From contig JBBDHG010000003.1 in the NCBI GenBank assembly GCA_037951165.1, positions 11,134,001 through 11,198,000 of the forward strand: a DNA stretch of 64,000 bases, in the 5' to 3' direction. Made by a program: the position numbers and the translations under genes. Within the stretch, counting starts at the first letter, position 1, and every line of letters starts with the position of its first letter. Source of the stretch: Lophius americanus (lineage: Eukaryota; Chordata; Actinopteri; Lophiiformes; Lophiidae). This document shows, in pieces, positions 1-11,983 of the stretch. The notes beneath the pieces were generated by a model. It did not search any database. It had not been told where the DNA came from and saw only the letters and a program-made list of their open reading frames with translations.

Positions 1-699
1 GACTTAAAATTAAAATGATCATCCAACCAGTCTCTTCGTCGGTAATTGCAGTTAGTCCTCCAACGTTTACATGGCACGCGGCTACCTTTGCGTTAAACTG
101 ACTTTACTTAGAAAGTTTCGCGTGACCTACATAGAATAAAAGAGTAAAGATAACAACGGTGTCAGAAACTTTAGTAGCTAATGTTAAGTAGCCTACCTAT
201 TGTCCAAAGTGTAAGTTTGCACACAGCAGGGATTTGAACCCCGAACATTCTACATGTCTGGTGTGAGGAGCCACGATTCTTTCATTCAACAGATTTAAAA
301 CTGTATTACTGAATATCATCATAACCGACTGTTGAGTCTACATGGAGATTTCCCCTGCAGATACGACTTGCTAGAAGGCAAACAAAGTGGCTAAGGTTAG
401 TTTGTGAAAACATTCCCAGCTAGCTTGTTAGCTAAGCGGCTGCATCAAAGTAGCTTTAATTCTAGTTGTAAGCAAAGACAGCGCGAGGGTGCTTCTGCTA
501 CCACTAAAAAAAACAACACTTATCTTCACAAGCATATATTACCCTGCGTTCTTTCAGCGAAACAGACAGCAAGGAAATGTCTTTAGTCGTGTAAAGTGTC
601 CAAGTCGAGGCTCACACGCAAGAATAAGAGACGCAAACCGAGGAGCAATACTGCTGTGTGGACGACTGCTGCTGATGATGTGACGCTCATCGGCGGCGC

Positions 700-789
700 A
701 CGGTGCGCTACCATTGGTCTGCGTCACATCCGAGGCGGGCGGGGCTTAAAATGCACCCATTCAGATCCATAGACAGGAGAGTTCAGCAG
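700..789 (+). promoter_or_regulatory. Promoter-like segment followed by a splice donor; no gene recognised
   Basis: An inverted CCAAT box (ATTGG, 713-717), a GC box (GGGCGGGGC, 737-745) and a TATA-like TTAAAA (746-751) lie in core-promoter order for + strand transcription. About 40 bp downstream, CAG|GTAAAG at 787-795 is a good splice donor, so a short non-coding first exon ending at 789 is possible. The 600-740 segment is richer in CpG than its surroundings. No exon that it would join is recognised before washc5 at 12 kb. It could be an alternative washc5 promoter, a non-coding RNA promoter, or the shared promoter of a minus-strand gene beyond the left edge. The motifs are seen; the function is inferred. 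Confidence 0.35.
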
Positions 790-1520
790 GTAAAGAGACC
801 ATTTGTGTTTAGAGGGTCCAATTGTTTTCTCAAAGCACACTTTTCCAAAACATTATCGCGTGATAATGAAGGAAGTTATAGTTAGCCAATCTGGTTAATC
901 CAGACCATTATCCATGAATGACAGATTTTATTTCTTTTATACTGTTTCAAACACATGTTTGACCAGCCACCACCAGAATACCACAAACTTACTATGGAAT
1001 TCAAGTTAGGTGATTGTGACAACCACTCTAGGATGGGCCAGGACTTTTTCCGAAAACCAATTCTTGGTGGATTTTTCCGATCTGACTGGGATCATTGTCC
1101 TTTTTGAATGCCCAAAAGTTGCACTTTGGAGTAAGACTGTCTTTAATATTCACAATTACCACTTGTACATAGTTGATCAGACCATATAAGTTAATTGTCA
1201 ACATCAAAACAGCATTGTGTGAGTAATTACATGCAAAGTAATGAACTAAGTTGCCATAATGTGTCAAACATGTAACTATTACAGTATATACACATACAAA
1301 CACATGCGCAGCATTTAAATATGCATACTGATGACATTTAATGCTTTGTGATAGCTGCTAGCTTGGCATGTTACCTACCTAATGACAGTCATGAACACGG
1401 AATAACTATCAATCACTAACAACGATGAAAAACTTTCCATGAAAGATAACCCATAGATATTATTGAAATGCAATCCATTACTATAAAAATACATTCACGG
1501 TGTGCATTCAAATTCACATC

Positions 1521-1790
1521 TCATATTTCTGTGTGCTGAAGTCTCACGTAGCGCTGACCTTTTTTCTGTAAACATGTCGTTACTATGAAATATGAATCTG
1601 AAAAGAAATGCCCCACAAACACACTACACCAGCGGTTCTTCCTTGGTGTGTGATTCAATGCTTCATAGCAGGTGGAGCATGCATTCACCCCGTCAGGAAA
1701 GGAGGCATTGCTGACCTCAACTCGTGGCGTGATTTTGTAGTCAGTAATAGCCTGGATCTCCTGCCACATGAGCTTTACATCCCTTGAGTC
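1521..1790 (-). mobile_element. Short LINE fragment (linker upstream of reverse transcriptase)
   Basis: The minus strand encodes MWQEIQAITDYK followed by SNASFPDGVNAC. This resembles the stretch just ahead of the reverse transcriptase in fish CR1/Rex1/L2-type LINEs, where a W-x-x-I-x-x-ITDYK segment precedes a D-x-LN-x-FYARFE motif. The second motif is degraded here (CSTCYEAL). No reverse-transcriptase core follows, so this is a small decayed remnant. The clade assignment is from memory and uncertain. Confidence 0.4.
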
Positions 1791-1882
1791 AAAAAAAAGT
1801 GCACACAGTCTTTTTGTAAGTAGGCCAGCTTTGCCTTCTTGATGCTCATGAGGAATCAGTTCTTACTAACATGAGACCTTTC

Positions 1883-1897
1883 CCCCCCCCCCCCCCC
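1883..1897. repeat. Poly(C) run of 15
   Basis: This is an uninterrupted run of cytosines on the + strand. Its exact length is likely to be error-prone in sequencing. Confidence 0.9.
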
Positions 1898-3311
1898 AAT
1901 CTGAAGGCAGTTTTCAGCTCTTTCCCAACCTATGTTGTCATCTGCATCTTCTGATCGACCCTCGGGCTAATCGATTTGATGATTGTGACATCGCCAATGC
2001 ACTTCTCCATGCAGCCAGTCACAGATTGAGTATACTCCTCAAACATCACAGTAGAGATTGTGTGCAGTTAACTCCCTCATCATTCACTGCCTCCTCCCTT
2101 TCACTTTCTGTCTCAAATATCCCATCCTGCATCCCCTTCACCATCATTCCCTCTGCTGTTCTCTATACCATCTCTCTGTCATCTCTTTAACTCATTCACA
2201 AAGGGGGGTTCTGCCAGTGATCCCACTGATGTGAGGATAATGCTTAGCCTTTGCCACTCCACTGATCACATGTGCATTGTTTATATGACACTGATTTTCA
2301 TTCAGACTCTTTAAGGATATCCACCAATGTGGAATTGTGACAGTCCTTCACTTCACAGTCTGCAGTTCTTTAATTACATTTCTTCTATTTTGATGCCCGA
2401 CTCCAGAACCAACATGATGACTGGACATAGAAAAAGAGTTGGAATGGGATCCTGAGAAAGAGAAGAATAAAAAAGAAACATCTGTGGAGCTGTGCTTTTG
2501 TCTAGCTATAATCGGTACCTTAATGAGATTATGGAGATGCTGTTTCCCTACTGTTGCATTGTGTTTGCTGAGATGAGGACTGGCCAGATTCATTTCGGCA
2601 TGATGACGGAGCCACAGTAGCCCCCCCTGCTGCGTAATACACACAACCATGCCAATATCTAATTTGGATGCACCAGGCCAGCATAGTTTCCCCAGCCAGC
2701 CAGACAGACAGCCAGTCTGCCACAAAAGCGACTACACAGCCAAATGCAGAGTTATGCTTTCCCTCTGAGTAATTTTTGAGGTCATTAATTTGCTTTTTGG
2801 GTCAATAACAGTAATGCAATAAAGATTTGTTTTTCAAAATTCCACTCACATATTCATTTCGCAATGTGAAGGTTGGATATGTGCCAGAGCCACTCTGTAA
2901 AATCTTTCTGTGCAGAGTCTCAGTGATTTACTGACAGCAGCTTCACTGGCAACGCAATGTGTGTTTAACAGTCTCTTACTGTACTTTAGAATCAGGTTAT
3001 GGTAACAGGAACACACCATATTGAGTGTTCTATTGTAAATCTATAATGCTACATTTGTTCTTTCAGCAAATTGTCAGTGTGTACACTGTATTTGTTTCTA
3101 CACTATGTTTACTGTACCTAAAGAATTTGACTCTATTTCTATCTGTGACCATGACACTTTCACTTTCCCATGATGGGAAATTCTGTTACCATTGAAGTTT
3201 ACAGTACATTCCTTTAAATAATGACATTCACTTATCGTGCTGTAATCACATATAATTTATCCCAGTTTGCATTGCAGATTACAGCATGTAATCATGTGTC
3301 TAAATGCTACT

Positions 3312-3338
3312 TGTGTGTGTGTGTGTGTGTGTGTGTGT
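3312..3338. repeat. (GT)n microsatellite
   Basis: About 13 perfect GT dinucleotides, read directly from the sequence. Confidence 0.95.
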
Positions 3339-3865
3339 TTCATTTAAGGCACAGCCTTGGATGTGATAATTTAATGGCCCCTCCTGGCTTAGACTGACAT
3401 TGGTGGTGCGGAGCCTCATCCATCTGTGTTGACGCTGAAACGCACAAATCACATCTGTGTGTAACAGGATGAGCGGTGAAAGGAAGGCTTTATGTGACGA
3501 ATGTAAGTGTCACAGTCTCCATGTGGAGACCGCAAGATCTTACACGCGGGCAAGGAACTTGTTGGAAATCATTGCCTCAACAAATTAACCAAAAGGAACA
3601 TATACAATACAATGTTTTAAACAGTCTGTTCGAAAGCCACAAATACAGTTGTAGGAGGGGAATCAGTTGAAATTGGGGTAAATCTGATAATTCACTTCAT
3701 AGCTGAAATTTGCCAAAATAGAAGATGAAGAGAATCAACCTGTTGGTCGTGATAGACTTGTTTCCCTGTGTAACTGGGATACAGTGTATGAGGGTTAGAT
3801 TGGACATATCAGATTCTCTATAAGTGCATTTCTTACAATAATTATTAATTATTCATTAACATTAC

Positions 3866-4530
3866 ATGGCCACCTGCCAAATAATGTGTTGGTTCCCCTT
3901 TTGCTGCCAAAACAGCTTTGACCGTGGACTCTCTGAAGGTGTGCTGTGGCATCTGGCACCAAGATGTTGGCAGTAGATCTTTTACGTCGTGTAAGATGTG
4001 ATCAGACGTGTTTGTCAGACAGATTCCTACAGATGCTTGATTGGATTTGAGATCTGGGAACGTCGGAGACCAAGTCCAACCGGTTGTGAACCGGTTGTTT
4101 TGTTCCTCAAGTAATTCCTGAACTATTATTACTATTTGACAAGTTCCATATCCGGTTGAAGGAGGACACTGTAATAAGGGAATGGCGTTTCTATAAAGTG
4201 ACGTACTCGGCTTGCAGCAATGTTTAGGAAGGTTTTACGTGCCGGAGTACCGCCCACATGAATGGCAGGAACAAAGGTATCCCATCAGAACAGCACTACA
4301 CTGTCTCCTTTGGCTTTTTTTCTACCCATAGTGCACCCTGATGCCATCTCCTCTCCAGTAAGCAACAGGCAGGCAGCTGGCTGTCCACTGATGAAATTAA
4401 AAAAAATATATATGATTCATCAGACCAGACCACCTTCTTTTCCGTTGCTTCGTGGCCCAGCTCTGACGCTGACGTGACTGCTGTAGTCACTGTCTGAAGT
4501 GGAGAGGGGTCAACAAATACTGGCTGTATT
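3866..4530 (-). mobile_element. Tc1/mariner remnant, family 1, transposase on minus strand
   Basis: The + strand text, beginning near GGCCACCTGCCAAATAATG and running through segments such as ATTCATCAGACCAGACCACC, matches what I remember of an abundant fish Tc1-like element read antisense to its transposase. The reading frame is broken throughout. A second fragment of the same family lies in a washc5 intron near 13.74 kb. The terminal repeats are not preserved here. Confidence 0.6.
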
Positions 4531-5087
4531 CATGAGAGGTTTTCATATGAAATAGCCTCCTGTTGTCCCTACACCACCTTCGGATTGAAGTTTTCTGAAA
4601 ATCTCCAATGGGTTAGCTGAAATTTTCAGAAATGGTGAAGACCTTGGAAGTTCATTCTGTCAATGGAGGGAAAGTCTCATCATTTTTGAAGTTTAACTTA
4701 AATTCTATAAGATATCTAAGAATATTTGATATTCTTTAAAGCCTCACCTTTTGTTGTCTCTTTGCTCTCTGTCTGGCTTTCCCAACTGTTCACCTCTGCA
4801 GCTTCTAGATGCCATGGCGTATCAGTCATTAGCATTTTGTCTCCACAACGTTAAATATGTTGTAAATCTATTAAATACCCAATCAGCCCACCAACATTTA
4901 ACTTTCTTCAAGAAATACATCTAATGCATGTTTAAGATTAGACCAAAAGGACAAAGCAGGAAATTACAGTAAACTACTGCATATCTAGACATACATAATG
5001 TGTTTTATATTGAAATCAACATCATTAATAAACATATCCCACATTTTTAGCATCTTGTTTCTGTCAACCATCTTATGGGTTTCCCAC

Positions 5088-5856
5088 CTGGTGGACCGGG
5101 AAGGGCGTTTGGGTCGGGGGCAAAGCTGTACGGGCAGCGTGTGACGGAGAATACTCACCCGCAGAGGTCATGGTTCTCTGGTGGGAAACGGTGGACTGTC
5201 CCCCTCGGGTTGGGGGTGAGTTGCTGCATCAAGCAAAGGAGTTAAAGTATCTCAGTGTCTTGTTCTGGATTGATGGGAAAATGGACCGGGTAATGAACAG
5301 GCGGTTCAGTGCGGCATCAGCGGTAGTGCGGTTGAAGTATCAGTCCGTTGTGGTGCAGAAAGACCCGAGTCTGAAAAAAAGCGCTCAATCTACCGGTTCA
5401 TCGACGTTCCAACCCTCACTTATGGTCATGAGCTCTGGGTAGTGACCGAAAGAATGAGGTAAAGGATACAAGCGGCTGAAACTTCACTTCCTCTGTAGGG
5501 TGGCTGGACTCAGAGATTGTGTACGGCGCTCAGACATCTGGGGAAAGCTTGGAGTAGAGCCACCACCCCTTCGCCTCGAAAGCAGCCAGTTGAGGTTGTT
5601 TGGGCATCAAACTAGGATGCCTCCAGGAAACCCCCCTTTGGAGCTTTTTCAGGTTTTTCAAACAACCAACTGGGAAGAGACCCCGAGGTGGACCAAGAAC
5701 TCACTCAAGGGAATATATATCTCATGTGGCCTTGGAATCCCCCAGAATGAGCTGGAGAGTGTTGCTGGAGAGAGAGATGTCTGGAAATTTCTTCTTAGCC
5801 TCCTGCCAAGGCGACCCAACCCAGGAGAAACGGAAGGAAATGGATGGATGTCGGTC
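5088..5856 (+). mobile_element. Rex3-like (RTE clade) LINE, 3' fragment, degenerate
   Basis: The three + frames in succession give pieces of an RTE-type reverse-transcriptase C-terminus: KYLSVLFWIDGKMDRVMNRR, then GHELW near 5430, RVAGLRDCVR near 5500, LRLFGHQTRMPPG near 5590 and VAGERDVW near 5760. The pieces are separated by frameshifts and stops. It ends in a short GGATGGATG motif near 5843, fitting the GATG-type tail described for Rex3. The 5' part and the endonuclease are missing, so this is a dead, 5'-truncated copy. Confidence 0.75.
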
Positions 5857-5859
5857 TCA

Positions 5860-8800
5860 AAGTGAAAATAAGTGGGTGGCTGCAGCTCAGGAGTGGAAGG
5901 TCGTCCCCCCGGTCAGAGGGTTGATGAGTCCATCCCTGGACGGCCCCTGCAGTCCACATCTCAGAGGATCCCTGCGCAAGACCCTCAACCCCAATTTGCT
6001 CACAGGGGCTGCTCACTGCCCTCTTCAAGGATGGGTCAAACGCAGAGAACTATTTCACATTGTTGTACTGCAGGATAAAAAGTCATAATAAATAATAAAC
6101 GTTATTATTATATATTCTTGTTGAATGGTGAGAGGCTTTATATTATAATTTAAATTTACATGTCAGATAAATGCGCAAGTGGACCAAATAATGCTGTTAC
6201 CTTTAGGGTACTGTACTTGCTTGTGATATTATGGTATTTTTTATTATTTTACCAAAGGTTTATATTTTCAAAGTAACATTGTGTGTTTACCACATATTAT
6301 GACAGTAAAGATCTAGGTTGTGTATTGTTTTTTTAGATTTAAGGTAATACCCTTGATCTTATAATATATAATACCTTAGATGAATTTATATCCACAGTGA
6401 ATGATATCATCTTTTACTGTTACTATTTATGACAAAAGTTTATTGTAATTTCTAGAAACATCTATGGAGTATAACCTTTGTATTTTATAATTCAGGGAGA
6501 ACCATGACTAAATGTGAAGAACAGAGAGTCTCGTGTGTGTCTTTGTGTGTGTAGGTGTGGGTTTGTGCGCGTCCCTAATGCTCAACCCCTCATGCACACA
6601 GCAACATATGTGTTGGTGCATCTCAATCACAGAGCGGAGATCGGGTTCAATTACACGTGCAATAACTTTTCGGTCTCCATAGCCCTAGAAACCATTTGTA
6701 TGCTAATAAGTATGACAGCAGCAATGACCTGCAATAAAGGTAACAGCTGCTGCTTGATCACATCTGATATTAGAACATTACCACCATCAGCCTTTGTTAT
6801 TTGTTTTGAAACCACCTATTAGACCTTAAAATCATTCTGGGACGGGCTTCGGCTTCTGGCATGGGGGATGTAACATCTCCTCTCCTCGCCTTTCCCTTTC
6901 CATCTGCAGGGAGTGAGAGTGTATTTGTGCTGTAGTGGTGTCAAGTCCGTTTGATTCATAGTAACCTTAGACATAAATTTCTCATGCGTGGGCCTTAGGT
7001 TTGGATCAGGGGGAAAAAGCTGCTTCCCAAAAAAAACATTCTGCCAGAAAACGGAGCAAAACATCAAGAGGAGCAGGGGAGGGCAGATCGATCTCTCATC
7101 CAGGATGACAGACATGCGATGGATGTTTATGCACGGAGCAAACATTACCAGAAGTGAAAGAATAAATGATTAAAGGCCTCCAGTTCCTGTCAAATTAGCC
7201 CATCGACCCACCCCTGTGGTCCAGACTTCAAAACCTCAACAGATATAAAATGTAATTCATTTTCTTCAGATGATAACTTCAAATGACCTAACTTTTGTAA
7301 ATTTGTACGAAATGTCTCAACACTTTCCACTGTAATCCAAATTCCATTTAATTATAATGGAATCTAAGGTTAATACATACATTTCACCCTAACGAGAATT
7401 GTTAAAACTTTATAATTGCCCTTGCTTCTCACTTATATCCTTTATTATATCTATATTTTAAAATTTATTTCAATACCTTTGCTTTAATATCCACAAAATG
7501 ATAGTATTCCCACTATCCTCCTGACACTAAAACTGATACCATAGCATTACTTTTGCGAGCAGGTCGGTATGCTTGTTTTAGAATTCAGCATTCCCCTGAA
7601 TTATTTATTGTCCAATATGAATGGAATATTTTTTCTGAGCGTGGATCAAAACCGGATTTAATGTGCCCTTGCCTTTTCTAGTGATGTACACTATTGTATG
7701 AAGGTCTGCACTTTGCCGTCACGTCTTCTATTTTTCTTGATAGTTTAACATGCTTTATCTTTGACGTTAAAATAATTTGATTCAATGCATAAAACAACGT
7801 AAAAAGGAGGCACATAAAAGTTAATCTACGCGGTTAAATACCAGTCGTACGCGGGGCAGCTAAGTTTAGCGGTGATTAGATACATGTCATACATGTCTGT
7901 GAAATATTGGCTGCCATGAAAGCAGAGAGACAGAATTTGGAGGGTTTGATGTGAGACGGTTGCTGCATGCAGCTCTGACTTTAAGGGCCTGAAAAAGATC
8001 AATGAAGAAGAGCAGCGCTGGGACCGGACTACAAATTGAGCAGCCTTTAATCACCTCACACAGTTCACAGTTGTGTTAAGGTTCTCGCCATGAAAAGGTT
8101 TTAATCACCAGACAACCTGAATAGAGTCAACGTGATGCTAATCAAGGGCATACATGGCTTACTGGGAAACATCCACACGCGGTCATACGTTGCATCTAAG
8201 CACATACACAAACACATGTATGCTCTCGCAGCTCTAGAAATCCCACAAGATATTGAAAATCCCCCATTTCTGTCTGGTGAAAGAAAAAAAACTCAATCTA
8301 TACATCACACTTCCTTGATGATGCGATCCAAAATCCTTGATTTGGTGAGATTGTTAGCATAAGATAGAAGACGTGGTAAGAAGCAATCCTGATGAGTCAG
8401 CCAATTCATGGAGCTCAGAGACAAATGGTAATTACCCGACCACACAGACCAAACTGAAGAACTGAGATCTGTTAATGTGCATAATGAGCAGAGACGATCA
8501 TGAAGGTCATGGGCCGTTTTGCAGCAAATGTATATACAGGTTTGGAATATACCTCTGTGGAATATTATTTCTCTGATGCTGTGAAGATATAATGAACCTT
8601 TACACGTAATGGATTACAAACGACCAGGTATTTCCCGATCTAAGCAATTTCTCAAATGAGATTCTACAAAGACCTATCACACTATCAAGAAGAAAAAACC
8701 CTGATGGCACTAAAAGGTTAACAAAGACGATGTTTAGTGAGAGACCTCATTAGTGGAAAACCTTTCATGATGCTTCCCAGGAAGCCCATATAGCTGACCC

Positions 8801-10430
8801 AGGCGCTGCTGGGAATGTGACCTTGGTGTGATGGTAACCGGGTAATAAATCCAGTGGCCGCAGGGACAGTTGTGTCGATCGTGGACAGCCGGGTCAATGA
8901 GGAGGTGAGCAATGAATCTAAATTGCACTTACCTGTCTTTCTCCCTCTCACTGTTGGATGCATTGTAATAATGGAGCTTCATGGCTCAGCGGGATCAGAG
9001 GCATCGCACTCACAGCAGAACGTTAAATGCATCTCACCTTGCCATCTGTTGCAGCCTCCTAGTTTCCTGCCAAATCCTAACTCTGCATTAATGAGTTAAA
9101 GTCAATGTATTATGAGAAAAAGAAATGTGAACCTTTTGCATATCAGAGATAACACGCAAATAAAGTAATGCATCTCTTTTGCATGAAAACATTTACAATA
9201 TTTCACCTTAATAATACTGAACCATGTGTCAACTAGTCAAATAAACAGTTCTCTCTATAAAGAGCTTCTGCTCTAGGACTGGTATTAACCTCTGGCTCAC
9301 ATTGAAAGAAGAACCTGCCAGCATGCTAGAAATATTGGCAATAAAAGTCCAATTCAATCAAAATACGAAGGAAACATGAGGGCTTATGCTTATTCACCCA
9401 TGCTGACCACGCGCCAGTCTGCCAGCTTTTCAGTTTTTCAGGCACGTCACACATAAGGTAAGGTAGATCCCAGCGTTTTCTGTCCGGGCTCATTACTTCT
9501 GGAGCCAAATTGATTTTCTGGTATATAGAGATGATGAATGATGAGGGGTTTGCCATTAAAGTGGGAGGAATATCCCTTCTGAGGCTTCCAAGAAAATATA
9601 TTTTATGGAGATATTTGTTGCCTGACGGCTGTAGGATATTATATTTCTTTCCTGTGGATTTATCTCAGAGTGGGCTATTTTCATATCAATTCGAGCATAT
9701 TTCATACTGCACTCTCCCAGCAAATCACTGCATCCCTGTGGATCCAGAAATCTGCACAGGTTTTGGAGATGCAATGAGATAAGATGGAGGTATAGTGGGT
9801 CTCTGTCGCCATCTAGAGGCACAAGTAGGGACAACTCAGCTCCAGGTTACACATTTGATTTTTAAATAAGGTTTCATATATGTTTTACTACTTAGAAAAT
9901 ATTTCACCATGATCCTTGCTCATTAAATACTGCACAACAGAAGTAGAAGTAATATCCATACAGATATGGAAACAATTCACAATATATCATTATATATTTT
10001 CCATAGGCAGGTAATATCACTAACCCAGCCAAAAAGAGGCCACAGTCCAGTTTGGTAAGCCCGGATAAATGGAAAAGGCATCTGGTGTAAAATCTGTGCC
10101 AAATCAATATGCGGAACACCAATCTGAATCCAAACCAGATCGGTCGGGCCTTGGGTTTACAAACCCCATCACTGGTTCTGTGGGCCAGCAGGGTACCGGC
10201 CAATGGCCGGCAACAAATGATCCACTATGGTGACCCCAAAGGGGAAAGGAACAGCCAAAAGACGATGAAGTAGAAGTAGGTAGTCTCCATTTGAATAATT
10301 TCAAAAAGGTCTGATAATAATTTCAGAGCAGTTACTCCCACTAACAATACATTTTGTTGCTTGAAGGCAAAGTATGATCGTTCTGGTTCCCGCTCCTCTC
10401 TGGCGCAGTGAGTGTTCGAATCAAACACAC
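5860..10430. other. Intergenic stretch upstream of washc5
   Basis: I see no protein-coding exon on either strand and no clear transposon ends over about 4.5 kb; the short open frames lack conserved features. A small palindrome, CCGGCCAATGGCCGG (10196-10210), stands out. Enhancers may be present but cannot be recognised from one sequence. Confidence 0.4.
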
Positions 10431-10485
10431 CCAGTTTCAGAGTCACGTGGTTGGTCATGAGGAAGTAAACACGGCACAGAGGGAG
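10430..10485 (+). promoter_or_regulatory. washc5: Probable washc5 promoter / non-coding exon 1
   Basis: An E-box GTCACGTGG (10442-10450) of the USF/TFE3/TFEB type is followed by a short segment ending in GGGAG|GTAAGC, a strong donor at 10486. The first coding exon has an acceptor only 5 nt ahead of its ATG (AG at 11977-11978), so an upstream non-coding exon must exist. This is the best nearby candidate, giving a first intron of about 1.5 kb. The transcription start is not defined. The alternative is the promoter-like segment at 700-789. Confidence 0.45.
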
Positions 10486-11983
10486 GTAAGCCAGATACGT
10501 CTTCTGTCTACAGTTTTGAACTTTTAGAATCGGCGCTTACCTAAAGTAACTCAAAATAACACAATCAGTTAATTTGACGTAAAGTATGTGCATACTTTTA
10601 TGGTCTGTCGTCAATTGCATAAAGGCTAGTCATAGTAGCTAACAGGCTATATGCTAACGCTGCCATGGCAGTGATATGAAGAGCTAACAGCTAAATCGTG
10701 ATCATATGACAGCTCAATTCATTAACCAAACTACGAGCCTGTTGGTGCTTCAAATGAGTCTCAAGTATTTTCTGGTGTTGTAAAGTAACATGGTTATTGT
10801 TAAACCAACCGGTGCTAAATATTACAAACACGTATTTAGGACTGATGGGTAAATGTTAGATTGACGTTCTGTATTTGTGGGGAGAAAACTCCAATATTCA
10901 TGCAAAGTAATCTATTACACTTTATATTGGCTAAGTAAAGGTAATACTGATGTTATACGCTAGCCATAACGAGTCACTACCCGAGGTAGGCATTCAGTGT
11001 CTTGAAGTGATGGACAGCAACTAAGTACATAAACTAAAGCACTGCACTTTACTACAGATTTGAGGAATCTGTATCTGATTATTTCCAAACTATGCTACGA
11101 TATACCGCTACCACATCCCACAGCGAAATGTTGTACTTTCTGCTCCAGCACTTTTGTCTGACAACAGAACTTACTAATTCATTTTCAGATTCAGGTTTTC
11201 ATCCCCCCCTGTCTTGTAAAACAGCGTCCACATCCAAATGTTTGTGATAAACGTAACTTTTTAAACATTTTTTTAATGGGTGAAGAACATTTACCTGCTA
11301 CTTAACTTTTAGAAACTAGGCATTTGTATTTAATACACAAACACATTATAATGCAGTTAGAAAACGTCTTGCGTTGGCTTTGAAATGCATCATTATGAAG
11401 CCAAAAACAGGCTCACCTGATGAAAAGTTGACTTTTTCGAGATATGTTGTTCTCACAGGACGGCAATGATATAAACCGCTATGATGATTATTCAACAGCA
11501 TAAATTACTGCAGTTTGATTATGTCAACCGTTTACATCTACAGTAGTAACATGGATGTACACGTTAATGCGTCAGTAAAACTAATCTTATAGAACAATAA
11601 ATCCATAAGAGGGATCATTTTTCTTCACTATGAGGTCTTTTACTTTGATACTTTAAGTAAATTCTGCTGATAACATTTTCATACTTTTTCTTATAAAGGT
11701 TTTACATACCATCATTTTATTTGCATATGAGTTGTTTCAAGTAAAGGATCTGAATACTGTATGCACCATAGGTGTCTTGCTCCAGGACACATATGCAGGG
11801 CAGATTAACACTTTATTGTCGAAAGGAATAAATCAGTAAACCGTTTTAAAACATTTCAAATTCTCTCCTTATCACACATCCTGATTTTTTTCAGCTTGAG
11901 AATACAAGAAACAAGGCAGCAGCAAAACCACAGAGTCAAGGTGTGGCTGTTTCCATCCCCTTCCTGCTCTTCCTCCAGCCATC

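Larger units (their letters stand above)
790..3860. other. Intergenic stretch without a recognisable gene
   Basis: Both strands show only short open frames without domain features. Apart from a LINE fragment near 1.6 kb, a poly(C) run and a (GT)n microsatellite, I see no structured content here. Confidence 0.5.

Noticed and set aside
216..300. B-box-like GGGGTTCAAATCCC on the minus strand, suggesting a tRNA gene
   Set aside because: A T-arm can be drawn, but no A box, anticodon arm or matching acceptor stem is found. Probably chance or an old tRNA-derived fragment.
2348..2725. 125-codon minus-strand frame
   Set aside because: No domain, no splice or promoter context, and low-complexity serine/histidine composition; likely chance.
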